NCBI RefSeq assembly: GCF_035975855.1
Contig: NZ_CP109055.1
Location: forward strand, 3,720,001 to 3,784,000
Length of the DNA stretch: 64,000 nucleotides
Direction: 5' to 3'
From: Streptomyces sp. NBC_01304
GTDB taxonomy: Bacteria > Actinomycetota > Actinomycetes > Streptomycetales > Streptomycetaceae
The notes under the pieces were generated by a model. It was not told the origin of the DNA. It saw only the letters and a list, made by a program, of their open reading frames with translations, and made no database searches. Each line of letters starts with the position of its first letter. Within the stretch, counting starts at the first letter, position 1. The position numbers and the translations under genes were made by a program. Below are positions 35,194 through 43,378 of this stretch, one piece after another.

Positions 35194-35829
35194 GTGAGCA
35201 CCAAGACCGGACCCCAGCGGTACCCCGGCGCGAGCCGGACCCACTGGTACCAGGACAACTTCGGCGGCACGGCGATGGAGGTCAACGCCGTCGTCCTGCA
35301 CACCACCGAGGGCCGCACCCTGCCGGGTTACGGCGGCGGCTCCTCGGCCCCGAACCTCACGGCGGTGCCGGACTTCGGCGCCCAGAAGCTCAAGTGGTAC
35401 CAGCACTTCGACATCGAGACCTCGTCCCGGGCGCTCGAGAACGACCCTGGCGGGGTGCAGACCAACACCCTGAACGTGTGCCAGATCGAGCTCGTCGGCA
35501 CCTGCGATCCGAAGACGCACGCCAAGTGGAAGGCCGGCGACCATCGCCACGTGTACTGGCCGGACGCGCCCGGCTGGGCGCTGCGCGGGGTGGCGCGGTT
35601 CCTCGCGTGGATGCACGAGGAGCACGATGTGCCCTTGCGGGGGCCGGAGTTGTGGCCTGCCTATCCGAAGTCGTACGCGAACGGTGGGCGGCAGCGGATG
35701 TCGGGGGCGCGATGGAATGCGTTCAACGGGGTGTGCGGGCATATGCATGTCCCCGAGAACGATCACGGAGATCCCGGTGCGATCGATTTCGCTAGTCTCG
35801 TGAAGTACGCGAAGGAGCACCTGGGTTGA
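35194..35829 (+). CDS. N-acetylmuramoyl-L-alanine amidase-like protein
   Basis: The 211-residue protein from a GTG has AGGAGG 4 bp upstream. It has an amidase_2-like fold: AVVLHTTEG with probable zinc ligand H36, NVCQIELVG, and CGHMHVPENDHGDPG with H185 and D193 as probable ligands. It would cleave the MurNAc-L-Ala bond of peptidoglycan. No signal peptide is present and no holin or phage genes lie nearby, so its route to the wall is unclear. Confidence 0.82.
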   Translation: MSTKTGPQRYPGASRTHWYQDNFGGTAMEVNAVVLHTTEGRTLPGYGGGSSAPNLTAVPDFGAQKLKWYQHFDIETSSRALENDPGGVQTNTLNVCQIELVGTCDPKTHAKWKAGDHRHVYWPDAPGWALRGVARFLAWMHEEHDVPLRGPELWPAYPKSYANGGRQRMSGARWNAFNGVCGHMHVPENDHGDPGAIDFASLVKYAKEHLG

Positions 35830-35935
35830 GCCGTTCGGGCCTGGGCGGAGTCACGCGCGCGAAGCGGGGCGAAGTCACAAACGGACGACCCCGGTCCTGT
35901 GGTCCGCCGGGAGCAGTCCGGGCAGGCTGTGCGCC

Positions 35936-37093
35936 ATGGCAACCGACGAGATCAAGCCGTTCCGCATCGACATACAGCAGGACCAGCTCGATGACCTGAA
36001 CACCCGGCTTGCCAGGACCCGTTGGACCGACGCGGGCCCTGGCGAGCCGAGTGAGTACGGAGTCGACCTCGCTCTGGTGCAGCGCCTCGCCGAGCGCTGG
36101 CGCACCGGCTACGACTGGCGTGCATGGGAAGCCAAGATAAACGGATATCCCCAGTTCACCACCGAGATCGACGGCCAGAACATCCACTTCCTGCACGTCC
36201 GCTCGCCCGAGCCGGGCGCCTTCCCGCTGATCCTGACGCACGGCTGGCCCGGGTCGTTCGTGGAGTTCCTCAAGCTGATCGGCCCGCTGACCAACCCGGT
36301 CGCGCACGGCGGTTCGGCGTCCGACGCGTTCCATCTGGTCATCCCGTCCATCCCCGGCTTCGGTTTCTCCGGGCCGACGAAGGAGAAGGGCTGGGGCATC
36401 GGGCGTACGGCCAAGGCCTGGGCGGAGCTGATGCGGCGGCTCGGGTACGAGCGGTACGGCGCGCACGGCAACGACGGGGGCTCGTTCATCTCGCCCGAGC
36501 TGGGCCGGATCGACTCCGCGCATGTGGCCGGCGTCCACGTCACGCAGATCTTCTCCTACCCGTCGGGCGACCCCGCCGAGTTCGCCAAGCTGACGCAGGA
36601 GGAGCTGGCGGCGATGGAGGTGCTGCAGTGGTTCGTGGAGAACAAGCTGTCCTTCAACACGCTGCACTCGCAGCAGCCGCAGACGCTGGCGCATGCGCTG
36701 GCGGACTCGCCTGCGGGGCTGCTGGGGTGGAACGCCCAGCTGTTCGTCTCCGGCGCGGAGGGGGAGATCGCACCCGATGACGACTTCGTTCTGACGAACG
36801 TGGCGCTGTACTGGCTGACCCGGACCGCGGGATCGTCGATCCGGTTCTACTTCGAGATGGCGAAGGAGGCGCTCTCGACCAAGGGGGAGGCAGCGGCCGA
36901 GCCGACTCGGGTGCCGCTCGGGCTGGCGTCGTTCGAAGGGGACATGAAGCCCTTCCGCACGTTCGCCGAGCGGGATCACGCGAACATCGTGCAGTGGCAC
37001 ACGTACAAGGAGCCGGGCGGGCATTACGCGGCCCACCTGCAGCCTCGGGTCATGTCCGAGGACATCCGGGGGTTCTTCCGCGAGCTGAGGTAG
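35936..37093 (+). CDS. Epoxide hydrolase (microsomal type, EHN domain)
   Basis: The 385-residue alpha/beta hydrolase has an N-terminal EHN cap-like segment (IKPFRIDIQQDQLDDLNTRL), the oxyanion motif HGWPGS, the nucleophile D180 in AHGNDGGS, and the base H363 in GGHYAA. It hydrolyses an epoxide to a diol; the substrate is unknown. It lies just upstream of a convergent-gene repeat. Confidence 0.9.
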   Translation: MATDEIKPFRIDIQQDQLDDLNTRLARTRWTDAGPGEPSEYGVDLALVQRLAERWRTGYDWRAWEAKINGYPQFTTEIDGQNIHFLHVRSPEPGAFPLILTHGWPGSFVEFLKLIGPLTNPVAHGGSASDAFHLVIPSIPGFGFSGPTKEKGWGIGRTAKAWAELMRRLGYERYGAHGNDGGSFISPELGRIDSAHVAGVHVTQIFSYPSGDPAEFAKLTQEELAAMEVLQWFVENKLSFNTLHSQQPQTLAHALADSPAGLLGWNAQLFVSGAEGEIAPDDDFVLTNVALYWLTRTAGSSIRFYFEMAKEALSTKGEAAAEPTRVPLGLASFEGDMKPFRTFAERDHANIVQWHTYKEPGGHYAAHLQPRVMSEDIRGFFRELR

Positions 37094-37104
37094 GGCATCT
37101 CTTT

Positions 37105-37235
37105 CCCCGCCCCGCCCCTTCCCGAAATCCTGCGGAGCTGTGTCCTCAAACGCCGGACGGGCTGACTTTGTCAGCCCGTCCGGCGTTTGAGGACAGCCCT
37201 TGAAGCCGGCGGCAGCCTTACGGGAAGGGGCGGGC
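37105..37235. repeat. Convergent-gene palindromic repeat, copy 2
   Basis: The 26-bp perfect arms at 37141-37166 and 37170-37195 are identical to those of copy 1. The outer arms are ccccttcccg (37115-37124) and cgggaagggg (37221-37230). It fills the gap between the epoxide hydrolase and the TPM-domain gene, which are convergent. Confidence 0.85.
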
Positions 37236-37242
37236 TGGGGAA

Positions 37243-38610
37243 CTAAAAGCCTCCACCGCCGAAGTCCCCGCCGCCACCGAAGTCGCCTCCCCCGCCGAAG
37301 TCCCCGCCGCCGAACCCACCCCCGAAGTCATCGGAGTTGAAGTCGGCCCCGGACTGGTCGCCGCCCTCCCAGCCACCACCGAAGGCACCGGACTCCGTGG
37401 CCGCGTACGCCGGGGACGACATCATCGAGCCGAGCATCGTGCCCATGAGCAGCCCCGGCAGGATGCCCCCGCCGAAGTAGCCGCCGGCCCAGGGACCGTA
37501 GGCCGGACCGGCCTCGTAGTAGGGGCGGGGCCCCGACTCCGTGTCGACCTGGCGCACCGCGGGGTTCTCGCCGTCCTCGATGCGGGCCTTGTCCGCCGCG
37601 CAGACCGGGACCTGGCGCGCGGGGGCGCCCGGCGGTGCCCAGGAGGCGTCGGCCACCGAGGGCCCGTGCCGGGGGTCGAAGAAGCAGGGCGAGCGGCGCT
37701 CCGGCAGCTCGCGGCCCTCGCGGCGCGCGGCGAGCACGGCGAGCGAGAAGCGGCCGTCCTCGACGGCCTGGGTCACGCCCCGCACATCGGCGGGCCGCTC
37801 GGCCGAGGCCATCATCGACTTGGCCTTCTCGTAGGAGTCGAGGGCTCGCTCGTAGTCGGCGCGCATGGCGTCGTCCGCGCCGGGCTCGGCGGGGTGGAAG
37901 TCGAGCCGGTCGAGCTCTTCGCCGAAGGCCGTGATGTCCTCGTCGACCACCACCGAAACCTTCTGAAGGGCGGCCCGCTCCTCCTCGGCCTTCTTCCGCT
38001 TGTTGCGCTTGACCAGGGCGTACGCACCCGCGCCACCGGCCACGGCGACCGCGCCGAGCCCGATCAGGGCGCCGGTGTTGACGCCGTCCGAGCCGGCGCC
38101 GCCACCCCAGGCGGACGGGGCCTTGCCACGGATGCTGCCGGCCAGGGCGTCGTCGACGAAGCTGTCGAGCTGGGCCTTGGTGTCCTTGCCCTGAGCTGCG
38201 GTGCGCAGGTTGTTCACCGCGTTCGACGAGAGCACCCTCTTGTCGGCCGCGGCGCCGAACTTGTCGCCCAGGCGTACCGCGTACAGGCCGGTGATGCCGG
38301 TCTCGGTGCGCAGATTGCGGAAGAGGTTCTGCTCGGGGATGCCGTTCTGCGCGGGGAAGTCCGCGGGCAGTACGGCGATGAACACGGGCTTGCCCGCGTC
38401 CTTGATCTTCTTGGCCAGGGCGTCCGCATCCGCGGACGACAGCTCGCCGCGCATGCCCGGATCGACGTACACCGGGCTCTTGCGCAGCTGCTCGGCCACG
38501 TCGGAGACCGTCGTGGCCGCCTGTGCCCCGGGCGCCATCGCGAGGATGGCGCCCATGACCAGAAGCAGTCCGGAAAGGGCGACCGTAATAGGTTTCGTCC
38601 AGTTCCTCAT
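37243..38610 (-). CDS. Secreted/membrane TPM-domain protein with Gly-Asp-Phe tail
   Basis: The 455-residue protein has a signal peptide (residues 1-31, ending AQAA). An extracytoplasmic region follows (TVSDVAEQLRKSPVYVDPGMRGELS), resembling TPM-like domains. One TM helix lies near 180-200, followed by a KRNKRKK stop-transfer. The cytoplasmic part ends in repeats of DFGGG (last ~45 residues). The function is unknown. Co-location with cimA is conserved in my recollection only loosely. Confidence 0.78.
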   Translation of the reverse strand: MRNWTKPITVALSGLLLVMGAILAMAPGAQAATTVSDVAEQLRKSPVYVDPGMRGELSSADADALAKKIKDAGKPVFIAVLPADFPAQNGIPEQNLFRNLRTETGITGLYAVRLGDKFGAAADKRVLSSNAVNNLRTAAQGKDTKAQLDSFVDDALAGSIRGKAPSAWGGGAGSDGVNTGALIGLGAVAVAGGAGAYALVKRNKRKKAEEERAALQKVSVVVDEDITAFGEELDRLDFHPAEPGADDAMRADYERALDSYEKAKSMMASAERPADVRGVTQAVEDGRFSLAVLAARREGRELPERRSPCFFDPRHGPSVADASWAPPGAPARQVPVCAADKARIEDGENPAVRQVDTESGPRPYYEAGPAYGPWAGGYFGGGILPGLLMGTMLGSMMSSPAYAATESGAFGGGWEGGDQSGADFNSDDFGGGFGGGDFGGGGDFGGGGDFGGGGF

Positions 38611-38713
38611 ACTTCGAGGCTAAGGCAGTCCAGGGCAGAACGACTGGGTCAGTCAGCCCTTCGGGCCGGGACCTTGGTCCCCCCTGAGCCCCGCCCCCGC
38701 ACCGAGCACCCGC

Positions 38714-40354
38714 TCAGCTCGCGCCCTCGGTCTCGACGGGCGTCACGCCCGCCCGCAGCAGCCCGTAGGTGAACGCGTCCTGCAGGGCCTGCCAGGACGC
38801 CGATACGACGTTGTCCGCGACGCCGACCGTGGACCACTCGTCGGCACCGTCGCTGGTGGTGACGAGCACCCGGGTCGTGGAGGACGTGCCGTGCTTGCCC
38901 TCCAGGATGCGGACCTTGTAGTCGACCAGCTCGAACTTGGCGAGCTGCGGGTAGAAGCGCTCCAGGCCCTCGCGCAGCGCGCAGTCGAGGGCGTGCACCG
39001 GGCCGTTGCCCTCGGCGCTGGAGATGATGCGCTCGTCGCCGACCCAGAGCTTCACGGTGGCGGCGTTGGCGTGCGTCCCGTCGAGCAGGTCCTCGACGAT
39101 CGCGCGGTAGGTCTCGATGCGGAAGTAGCGGATCGGCCGGCCCTCGGCCTCCTCGCGGAGCAGCAGCTCGAAGGAGGCGTCCGCGGCCTCGTACGTGTAG
39201 CCCGCGAGCTCGCGCTCCTTGACGCGTGCCACGACCCGGCCGACCAGCTCCCGGTCGCCGCCCAGCTCTATGCCCAGCTCGCGGCCCTTGAGCTCGATGG
39301 AGGCGCGGCCGGCCATGTCGGAGACGAGCATCCGCATGGTGTTGCCGACCTGCTCGGGGTCGATGTGCTGGTAGAGGTCCGGGTCGACCTTGATCGCGGA
39401 GGCGTGCAGGCCCGCCTTGTGGGCGAAGGCCGAGACACCGACGTACGGCTGGTGCGTGGAGGGGGTCAGGTTGACCACCTCGGCGATCGCGTGCGAGATC
39501 CGGGTCATCTCGGCGAGGGCGCCCTTGGGCAGGACCTGCTTGCCGTACTTGAGCTCCAGGGCCGCGACGACGGGGAAGAGGTTGGCGTTGCCGACGCGCT
39601 CGCCGTAGCCGTTGGCCGTGCACTGGACGTGGGTCGCGCCCGCGTCGACGGCGGCCAGGGTGTTGGCGACGGCGCAGCCGGTGTCGTCCTGGGCGTGGAT
39701 GCCGAGGCGGGCGCCGGTGTCCGCGAGGACGGTGGCGACGACGGCCTGCACCTGGGCGGGAAGCATGCCGCCGTTGGTGTCGCAGAGGATGACGACGTCG
39801 GCGCCGGCCTTCGCGGCGGTACGCACCACGGACTTGGCGTACTCGGGGTTGGCGCGGTAGCCGTCGAAGAAGTGCTCGCAGTCGATGAAGACGCGGCGGC
39901 CCTGCTCGCGCAGGTGGGAGACGGTGTCGGCGATCATCGCGAGGTTCTCGTCGAGCGTGGTGCGCAGGGCGAGCTCGACGTGCCGGTCGTGCGACTTGGC
40001 GACGAGCGTGATCACCGGGGCGCCGGAGTCGAGAAGCGCCTTGACCTGCAGGTCCTCGGCGGCCTTGGCGTTCGGGCGGCGGGTCGCGCCGAAGGCGACC
40101 AGCTGCGCGTGCTTGAAGTCGATCTCCTTTTGGGCGCGGGCGAAGAACTCGGTGTCCCGGGGGTTGGCCCCGGGCCAGCCGCCCTCGATGAAGCCCACGC
40201 CGAAGTCGTCCAGGTGCCGTGCAATGGTCAGCTTGTCCGCGACGGTGAGGTTGATTCCCTCGCGCTGCGCGCCGTCGCGCAGCGTGGTGTCGAAGACGTG
40301 GAACGAGTCGTCGGAGGTGCCGGGATTTCCCTTGGCTTCCTTGGCTTCCGTCAT
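38714..40354 (-). CDS. cimA: Citramalate synthase
   Basis: The 546-residue protein has an HMGL-like barrel (FHVFDTTLRDGAQREGINLT, DCEHFFDGY, ILCDTNGGMLPAQV, GIHAQDDTGCAVANTLAAVDAGATHVQCTANGYGER) and a C-terminal LeuA-type allosteric domain. CimA condenses pyruvate with acetyl-CoA to give (R)-citramalate, feeding a threonine-independent isoleucine route. Its length and the H-D-D signature fit CimA rather than LeuA. A leader peptide with tandem Ile codons and a terminator lie upstream. The isopropylmalate dehydratase and LeuB that complete this route are also encoded in the window. Confidence 0.93.
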   Translation of the reverse strand: MTEAKEAKGNPGTSDDSFHVFDTTLRDGAQREGINLTVADKLTIARHLDDFGVGFIEGGWPGANPRDTEFFARAQKEIDFKHAQLVAFGATRRPNAKAAEDLQVKALLDSGAPVITLVAKSHDRHVELALRTTLDENLAMIADTVSHLREQGRRVFIDCEHFFDGYRANPEYAKSVVRTAAKAGADVVILCDTNGGMLPAQVQAVVATVLADTGARLGIHAQDDTGCAVANTLAAVDAGATHVQCTANGYGERVGNANLFPVVAALELKYGKQVLPKGALAEMTRISHAIAEVVNLTPSTHQPYVGVSAFAHKAGLHASAIKVDPDLYQHIDPEQVGNTMRMLVSDMAGRASIELKGRELGIELGGDRELVGRVVARVKERELAGYTYEAADASFELLLREEAEGRPIRYFRIETYRAIVEDLLDGTHANAATVKLWVGDERIISSAEGNGPVHALDCALREGLERFYPQLAKFELVDYKVRILEGKHGTSSTTRVLVTTSDGADEWSTVGVADNVVSASWQALQDAFTYGLLRAGVTPVETEGAS

Positions 40355-40459
40355 GCTGATCAGGCTCCTGTGTCGGATCTCGGTCTACCGGATGACCGGC
40401 TCCACCGTCCCCAATATGGTCCCCTGCGCTCGCACCCGGCTTGAGGTGGGCCGGAAAAC

Positions 40460-40487
40460 GAAAAAACCTCTCGCGGGTGCGAGAGGT
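40460..40487 (-). terminator. Putative transcription attenuator in the cimA leader
   Basis: On the minus strand a 9-bp perfect stem (acctctcgc, loop accc, gcgagaggt) is followed by T6. It lies 106 bp upstream of the cimA start with no upstream minus-strand gene to terminate, apart from the short leader ORF. That position is what attenuation requires. Confidence 0.7.
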
Positions 40488-40541
40488 CAGCGCGCGGGTC
40501 TGGGACGACGATGTCCGCCCGTACGTGGTGGTACGTGGCGG

Positions 40542-40610
40542 TCACTGCGGACCGGCGCGCCTGTTGCCAATAATCGTGGCGAACGAGAGCACGGCGGCAG
40601 TCTTCCACAC
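40542..40610 (-). CDS. Candidate cimA leader peptide with tandem Ile codons
   Basis: A 22-codon open frame starts at a GTG and contains the residues SFATIIGNRR. The two isoleucines (codons at 40574-40569) are both ATT, a rare codon in this GC-rich genome, and they are adjacent. The frame ends 55 bp before the terminator stem. Ribosome stalling at the Ile codons when isoleucine is scarce could prevent terminator formation. No strong ribosome-binding site is seen before the GTG, so translation is not assured. Confidence 0.45.
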   Translation of the reverse strand: MWKTAAVLSFATIIGNRRAGPQ

Positions 40611-40651
40611 GTTCGCGGCGCCGCGAGAAGCCGTCTCAGGATCCGGTCGCC

Positions 40652-40689
40652 CTTACGGACAGTCTTCGCTCTTACGGACAGCCTTCGCT
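40652..40689. repeat. 19-bp direct repeat in the cimA/protease intergenic region
   Basis: Two head-to-tail copies of cttacggacagtcttcgct, with one mismatch, lie about 120-160 bp before the protease start. They may be regulator sites for either divergent gene. Confidence 0.6.
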
Positions 40690-40753
40690 CGGCCGTGCCT
40701 CGTACGCGCTCTTGTGCCTCCCTGGTTCAGACCTTCACACTGCAAGCGCTCTC

Positions 40754-40769
40754 TGTCGTGTGCACGACA
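40754..40769. promoter_or_regulatory. 16-bp palindrome upstream of the protease gene
   Basis: The perfect palindrome tgtcgtg-tg-cacgaca lies 40 bp upstream of the protease GTG. Its position fits an operator overlapping the promoter or 5' leader. Confidence 0.45.
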
Positions 40770-40809
40770 CCCCACTGTCGGTCGGAATCCCCCTATCGGG
40801 AGGCACTTC

Positions 40810-41877
40810 GTGAAGCGCACCACACCCCTGCTCGCGGCCCTCGCCGCGCTCCCCCTCTCCCTCCTCTCCCCTGCCCCCTCCGGGGCCGCGCCCGCCGCTG
40901 CCGAGCCCGGCCCGGGCGTCACCGCCAGCAGCTCCACGTACAGCCAGAACGCCCAGCTCAAGCGGGAGTTGGGCACCCGCAGCGCGGGCAGCTACCTGGA
41001 CGCCGAGACCGGTGAGCTGATCACCACCGTCACCGGCGAGGCCGACGCCGCGAAGGTGCGCGCGGCCGGCGGGCGGGCCGAGCTGGTCGCCCGCAGCGGC
41101 GCCCGGCTGCAGTCGGCGATCGACGCGCTGCAGCAGGACGCGAGCGTCCCCGGCACCAGCTGGGGCATCGACCCCAGACGCAACCAGGTGGTGGTGGAGG
41201 CCGACTCCACCGTGTCCCGGGCCGGCCTGCGGCGCCTGGCGGACATCGCCGCGGCACAGGGCGGCGCGGTGCAGGTCAAGCGCGTGACCGGCACCTTCCG
41301 GGAGGAGGTCGCGGGCGGCGGTGCCATCTACGGCGGCGGCTACCGCTGCTCGTCGGCCTTCAACGTGTCCGCCGGGTCGACCCGCTACTTCGTCACCGCG
41401 GGCCACTGCACCAACGCCGGCACCGACTGGCGGGCCACCTCCGGCGGCGCGGTGATCGGGCAGCGTACGGGCACCAGCTTCCCCACCAACGACTACGGCA
41501 TCGTCAAGTACACCGACGGCTCCGCGCCCGCAGGCAACGTCGATCTCTACAACGGCAGTTACCAGGACATCACTTCGGCCGCGGACCCGGTGGTCGGCCA
41601 GGCGGTCAAGAAGAGCGGCTCGACCACGAAGGTGACCTCGGGCAAGGTCACCCAGACGAACGTCACGGTCAACTACGGCAGCGGCAAGACCGTCTACGGC
41701 ATGGTGAAGACCACCGTCTGCTCGGGCAGCGGGGACAGCGGCGGCGCCCATTTCGCGGGCACCACCGCTCTCGGCATCCACTCCGGCAGCGGGGGCTGCA
41801 GCGACGGGGTCAACGGCTCGGCGATCTTCCAGCCGGTCCGGGAGGCCCTGTCCGCGTACGGCGTGAACGTCTACTAG
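40810..41877 (+). CDS. Streptogrisin-type secreted serine protease (S1E)
   Basis: The 355-residue preproprotein has a signal peptide (MKRTTPLLAALAALPLSLL) and a propeptide to about residue 168. The mature chymotrypsin-fold domain starts near IYGGGYRCSSAFN. The catalytic triad is H199 (TAGHC), D228 (TNDYG) and S310 (SGDSGG). The propeptide would act as a folding chaperone and be removed by self-cleavage. GGGAGG lies 6 bp before the GTG. Confidence 0.93.
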   Translation: MKRTTPLLAALAALPLSLLSPAPSGAAPAAAEPGPGVTASSSTYSQNAQLKRELGTRSAGSYLDAETGELITTVTGEADAAKVRAAGGRAELVARSGARLQSAIDALQQDASVPGTSWGIDPRRNQVVVEADSTVSRAGLRRLADIAAAQGGAVQVKRVTGTFREEVAGGGAIYGGGYRCSSAFNVSAGSTRYFVTAGHCTNAGTDWRATSGGAVIGQRTGTSFPTNDYGIVKYTDGSAPAGNVDLYNGSYQDITSAADPVVGQAVKKSGSTTKVTSGKVTQTNVTVNYGSGKTVYGMVKTTVCSGSGDSGGAHFAGTTALGIHSGSGGCSDGVNGSAIFQPVREALSAYGVNVY

Positions 41878-41901
41878 CCCCCGACTACCGCATGATCGGG
41901 G

Positions 41902-42070
41902 CTAGGGCCTGTCTCCCCGATCTCTGCGGGCCCGCGACGCCTGGCACGCACTCTCGCCGCACCGGGCGAAAGCCCAAGTACGTCCAGTACGAGGACTTCC
42001 GCCCGGCACGCCGAGAGCACGCACCAGACGCCGCAGGCTGATCCACAGAGATCGGGGAGACAGGCCCTAG
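41902..42070. mobile_element. MITE-like palindromic element
   Basis: Perfect 25-bp terminal inverted repeats (41902-41926 and 42046-42070, containing ggcctgtctccccgatctct) enclose 119 bp that is itself an imperfect inverted repeat (for example gacgcctggcacgc facing gcgtgctctcgg). The whole could fold as one long hairpin. It has no coding capacity and lies between convergent genes. The right terminal repeat contains the stop codon of the propeller gene at 42067. Similar palindromes are common in Streptomyces intergenic regions. Confidence 0.75.
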
Positions 42071-43302
42071 TTGAGGGTGCGTACGAACGCGTCGTACTCC
42101 TCGTTCGTGTCGCCCGCCACGACGTCCCGGGCGTTCGACGAGTAGCCCACGACCCGGCCGTCCCCGGAGATCGCGCCGGGGGCGGTCACCGCGTAGGCGG
42201 GTTCGCCGCGCAGGTCCTCGCTGACCATGCGGGCCTTGCCGGTGGTCAGGTCGTGCAGATAGACGGGGTACTCCTTGCCGAACTCCGAGTTCTTGTCGTC
42301 GATCTCGGACATGAAGAGCACGTAGCGGCCGTTGGCGCTGATGCGTCCGTCGCGCGTGTACTCGGCGCCGTCCCCGCCCTGCGGGCCGTGCAGCCGCTGG
42401 TTCTTGCCGGTCGCGAGGTCGTGCACGAAGACGTTCCAGCTGTCGTCGTCGTCGCCGGGCACGAGGTGGGTGTCGGCCGACTCGAAGACGACGCGGCGGC
42501 CGTCCGCGCTGATCGACGGGTTCATCGACTCGCGCGTGGTGGCCGCCCCGTCGGTCGCCGCGTCGGCCTGGGTGAGCTTTCCGGTGGCGCGGTCGCGGAC
42601 GTACACGTCGCCCCAGTCCGACGGGATCGTCGGCCGGTCGTAGTTGAACTGGTAGGCCACACGGCGGCCGTCGTCGCTGATGGTCGGCGAGAAGGCGTTG
42701 CGGGACTGCCAGTCGGGGTTCTTGTGGCTGATGCGCTCGGTCTTCTGCGCCTTGCGGTCGCGCAGGTATACGTGGGCACCGTCGCCCTCGCCGTAGACGG
42801 GGTGGTCCGCGCTGAAGGCGACGAAGCGGCCGTCGCCGCTGATCGCCGGGTGGCTCGCGGCGCCGTCCTGATAGCCCTCGGGGACCTGTACGTCGACGCG
42901 CTCGGTCTTGCGCGTCACTCGGTCGTGGACGTAGATGTGCCCCTTGTAGTCCTCGGCCGAACTGAACGCGATGTACCGGCCGTTGGCGCTGATCGCCGGC
43001 TGCGTCGAGGCCCTGCCCGGGACGGCGATGCGCTTGACGCCGCCCGTGCGCAGGTCGCGTACGAAGATGTCGCTGAGCTTGTTGGTGTCGCCCGGGACCA
43101 GGTTGGACGCCTCGGACGCGAAGACCGCGAGGCGGCCGTCGCGGCTGATCACGGGGGCCTCGGAGGCGGCGTCCGCCTGGGTGCCGTCGGTGGCGCTGCT
43201 CACTCTGGTGGTGTGCGGGGCCTCGGCGGCGTGGGCGGTGGGCAGGGCGAGTGCGGCGCCGAGTGCGGTGGTCAGGGCCGCGGCGCGCAAGGTGAACTTC
43301 AT
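42067..43302 (-). CDS. Secreted TolB-like beta-propeller protein, copy A
   Basis: The 411-residue protein has a signal peptide (MKFTLRAAALTTALGAALALPTAHAA). Repeated PD40/TolB blades recur as SxDGRxVAFxSxAxNLVPGDTN...DIFVRDLxTG, about six times. It is a paralogue of the adjacent 43379-44593 product. It probably forms a six- or seven-bladed propeller at the cell surface or outside. The function is unknown. Its stop codon lies inside a MITE-like terminal repeat. Confidence 0.85.
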   Translation of the reverse strand: MKFTLRAAALTTALGAALALPTAHAAEAPHTTRVSSATDGTQADAASEAPVISRDGRLAVFASEASNLVPGDTNKLSDIFVRDLRTGGVKRIAVPGRASTQPAISANGRYIAFSSAEDYKGHIYVHDRVTRKTERVDVQVPEGYQDGAASHPAISGDGRFVAFSADHPVYGEGDGAHVYLRDRKAQKTERISHKNPDWQSRNAFSPTISDDGRRVAYQFNYDRPTIPSDWGDVYVRDRATGKLTQADAATDGAATTRESMNPSISADGRRVVFESADTHLVPGDDDDSWNVFVHDLATGKNQRLHGPQGGDGAEYTRDGRISANGRYVLFMSEIDDKNSEFGKEYPVYLHDLTTGKARMVSEDLRGEPAYAVTAPGAISGDGRVVGYSSNARDVVAGDTNEEYDAFVRTLN

Positions 43303-43378
43303 TGTGATTTCCCCCGGTTGACGGTACTTCAGTACGTCAGACGGTGATTGCGGTGGTCGTGGTTCCCGTGTGGCGCGT

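Noticed and set aside
35194..35829. Prophage remnant around the amidase-like gene
   Set aside because: No holin, tail, integrase or attachment-site signals lie nearby, and the flanking genes are ordinary metabolic genes.
40355..40610. T-box riboswitch before cimA
   Set aside because: No T-box consensus or specifier-loop architecture was seen; the terminator is better explained by a leader-peptide attenuator.
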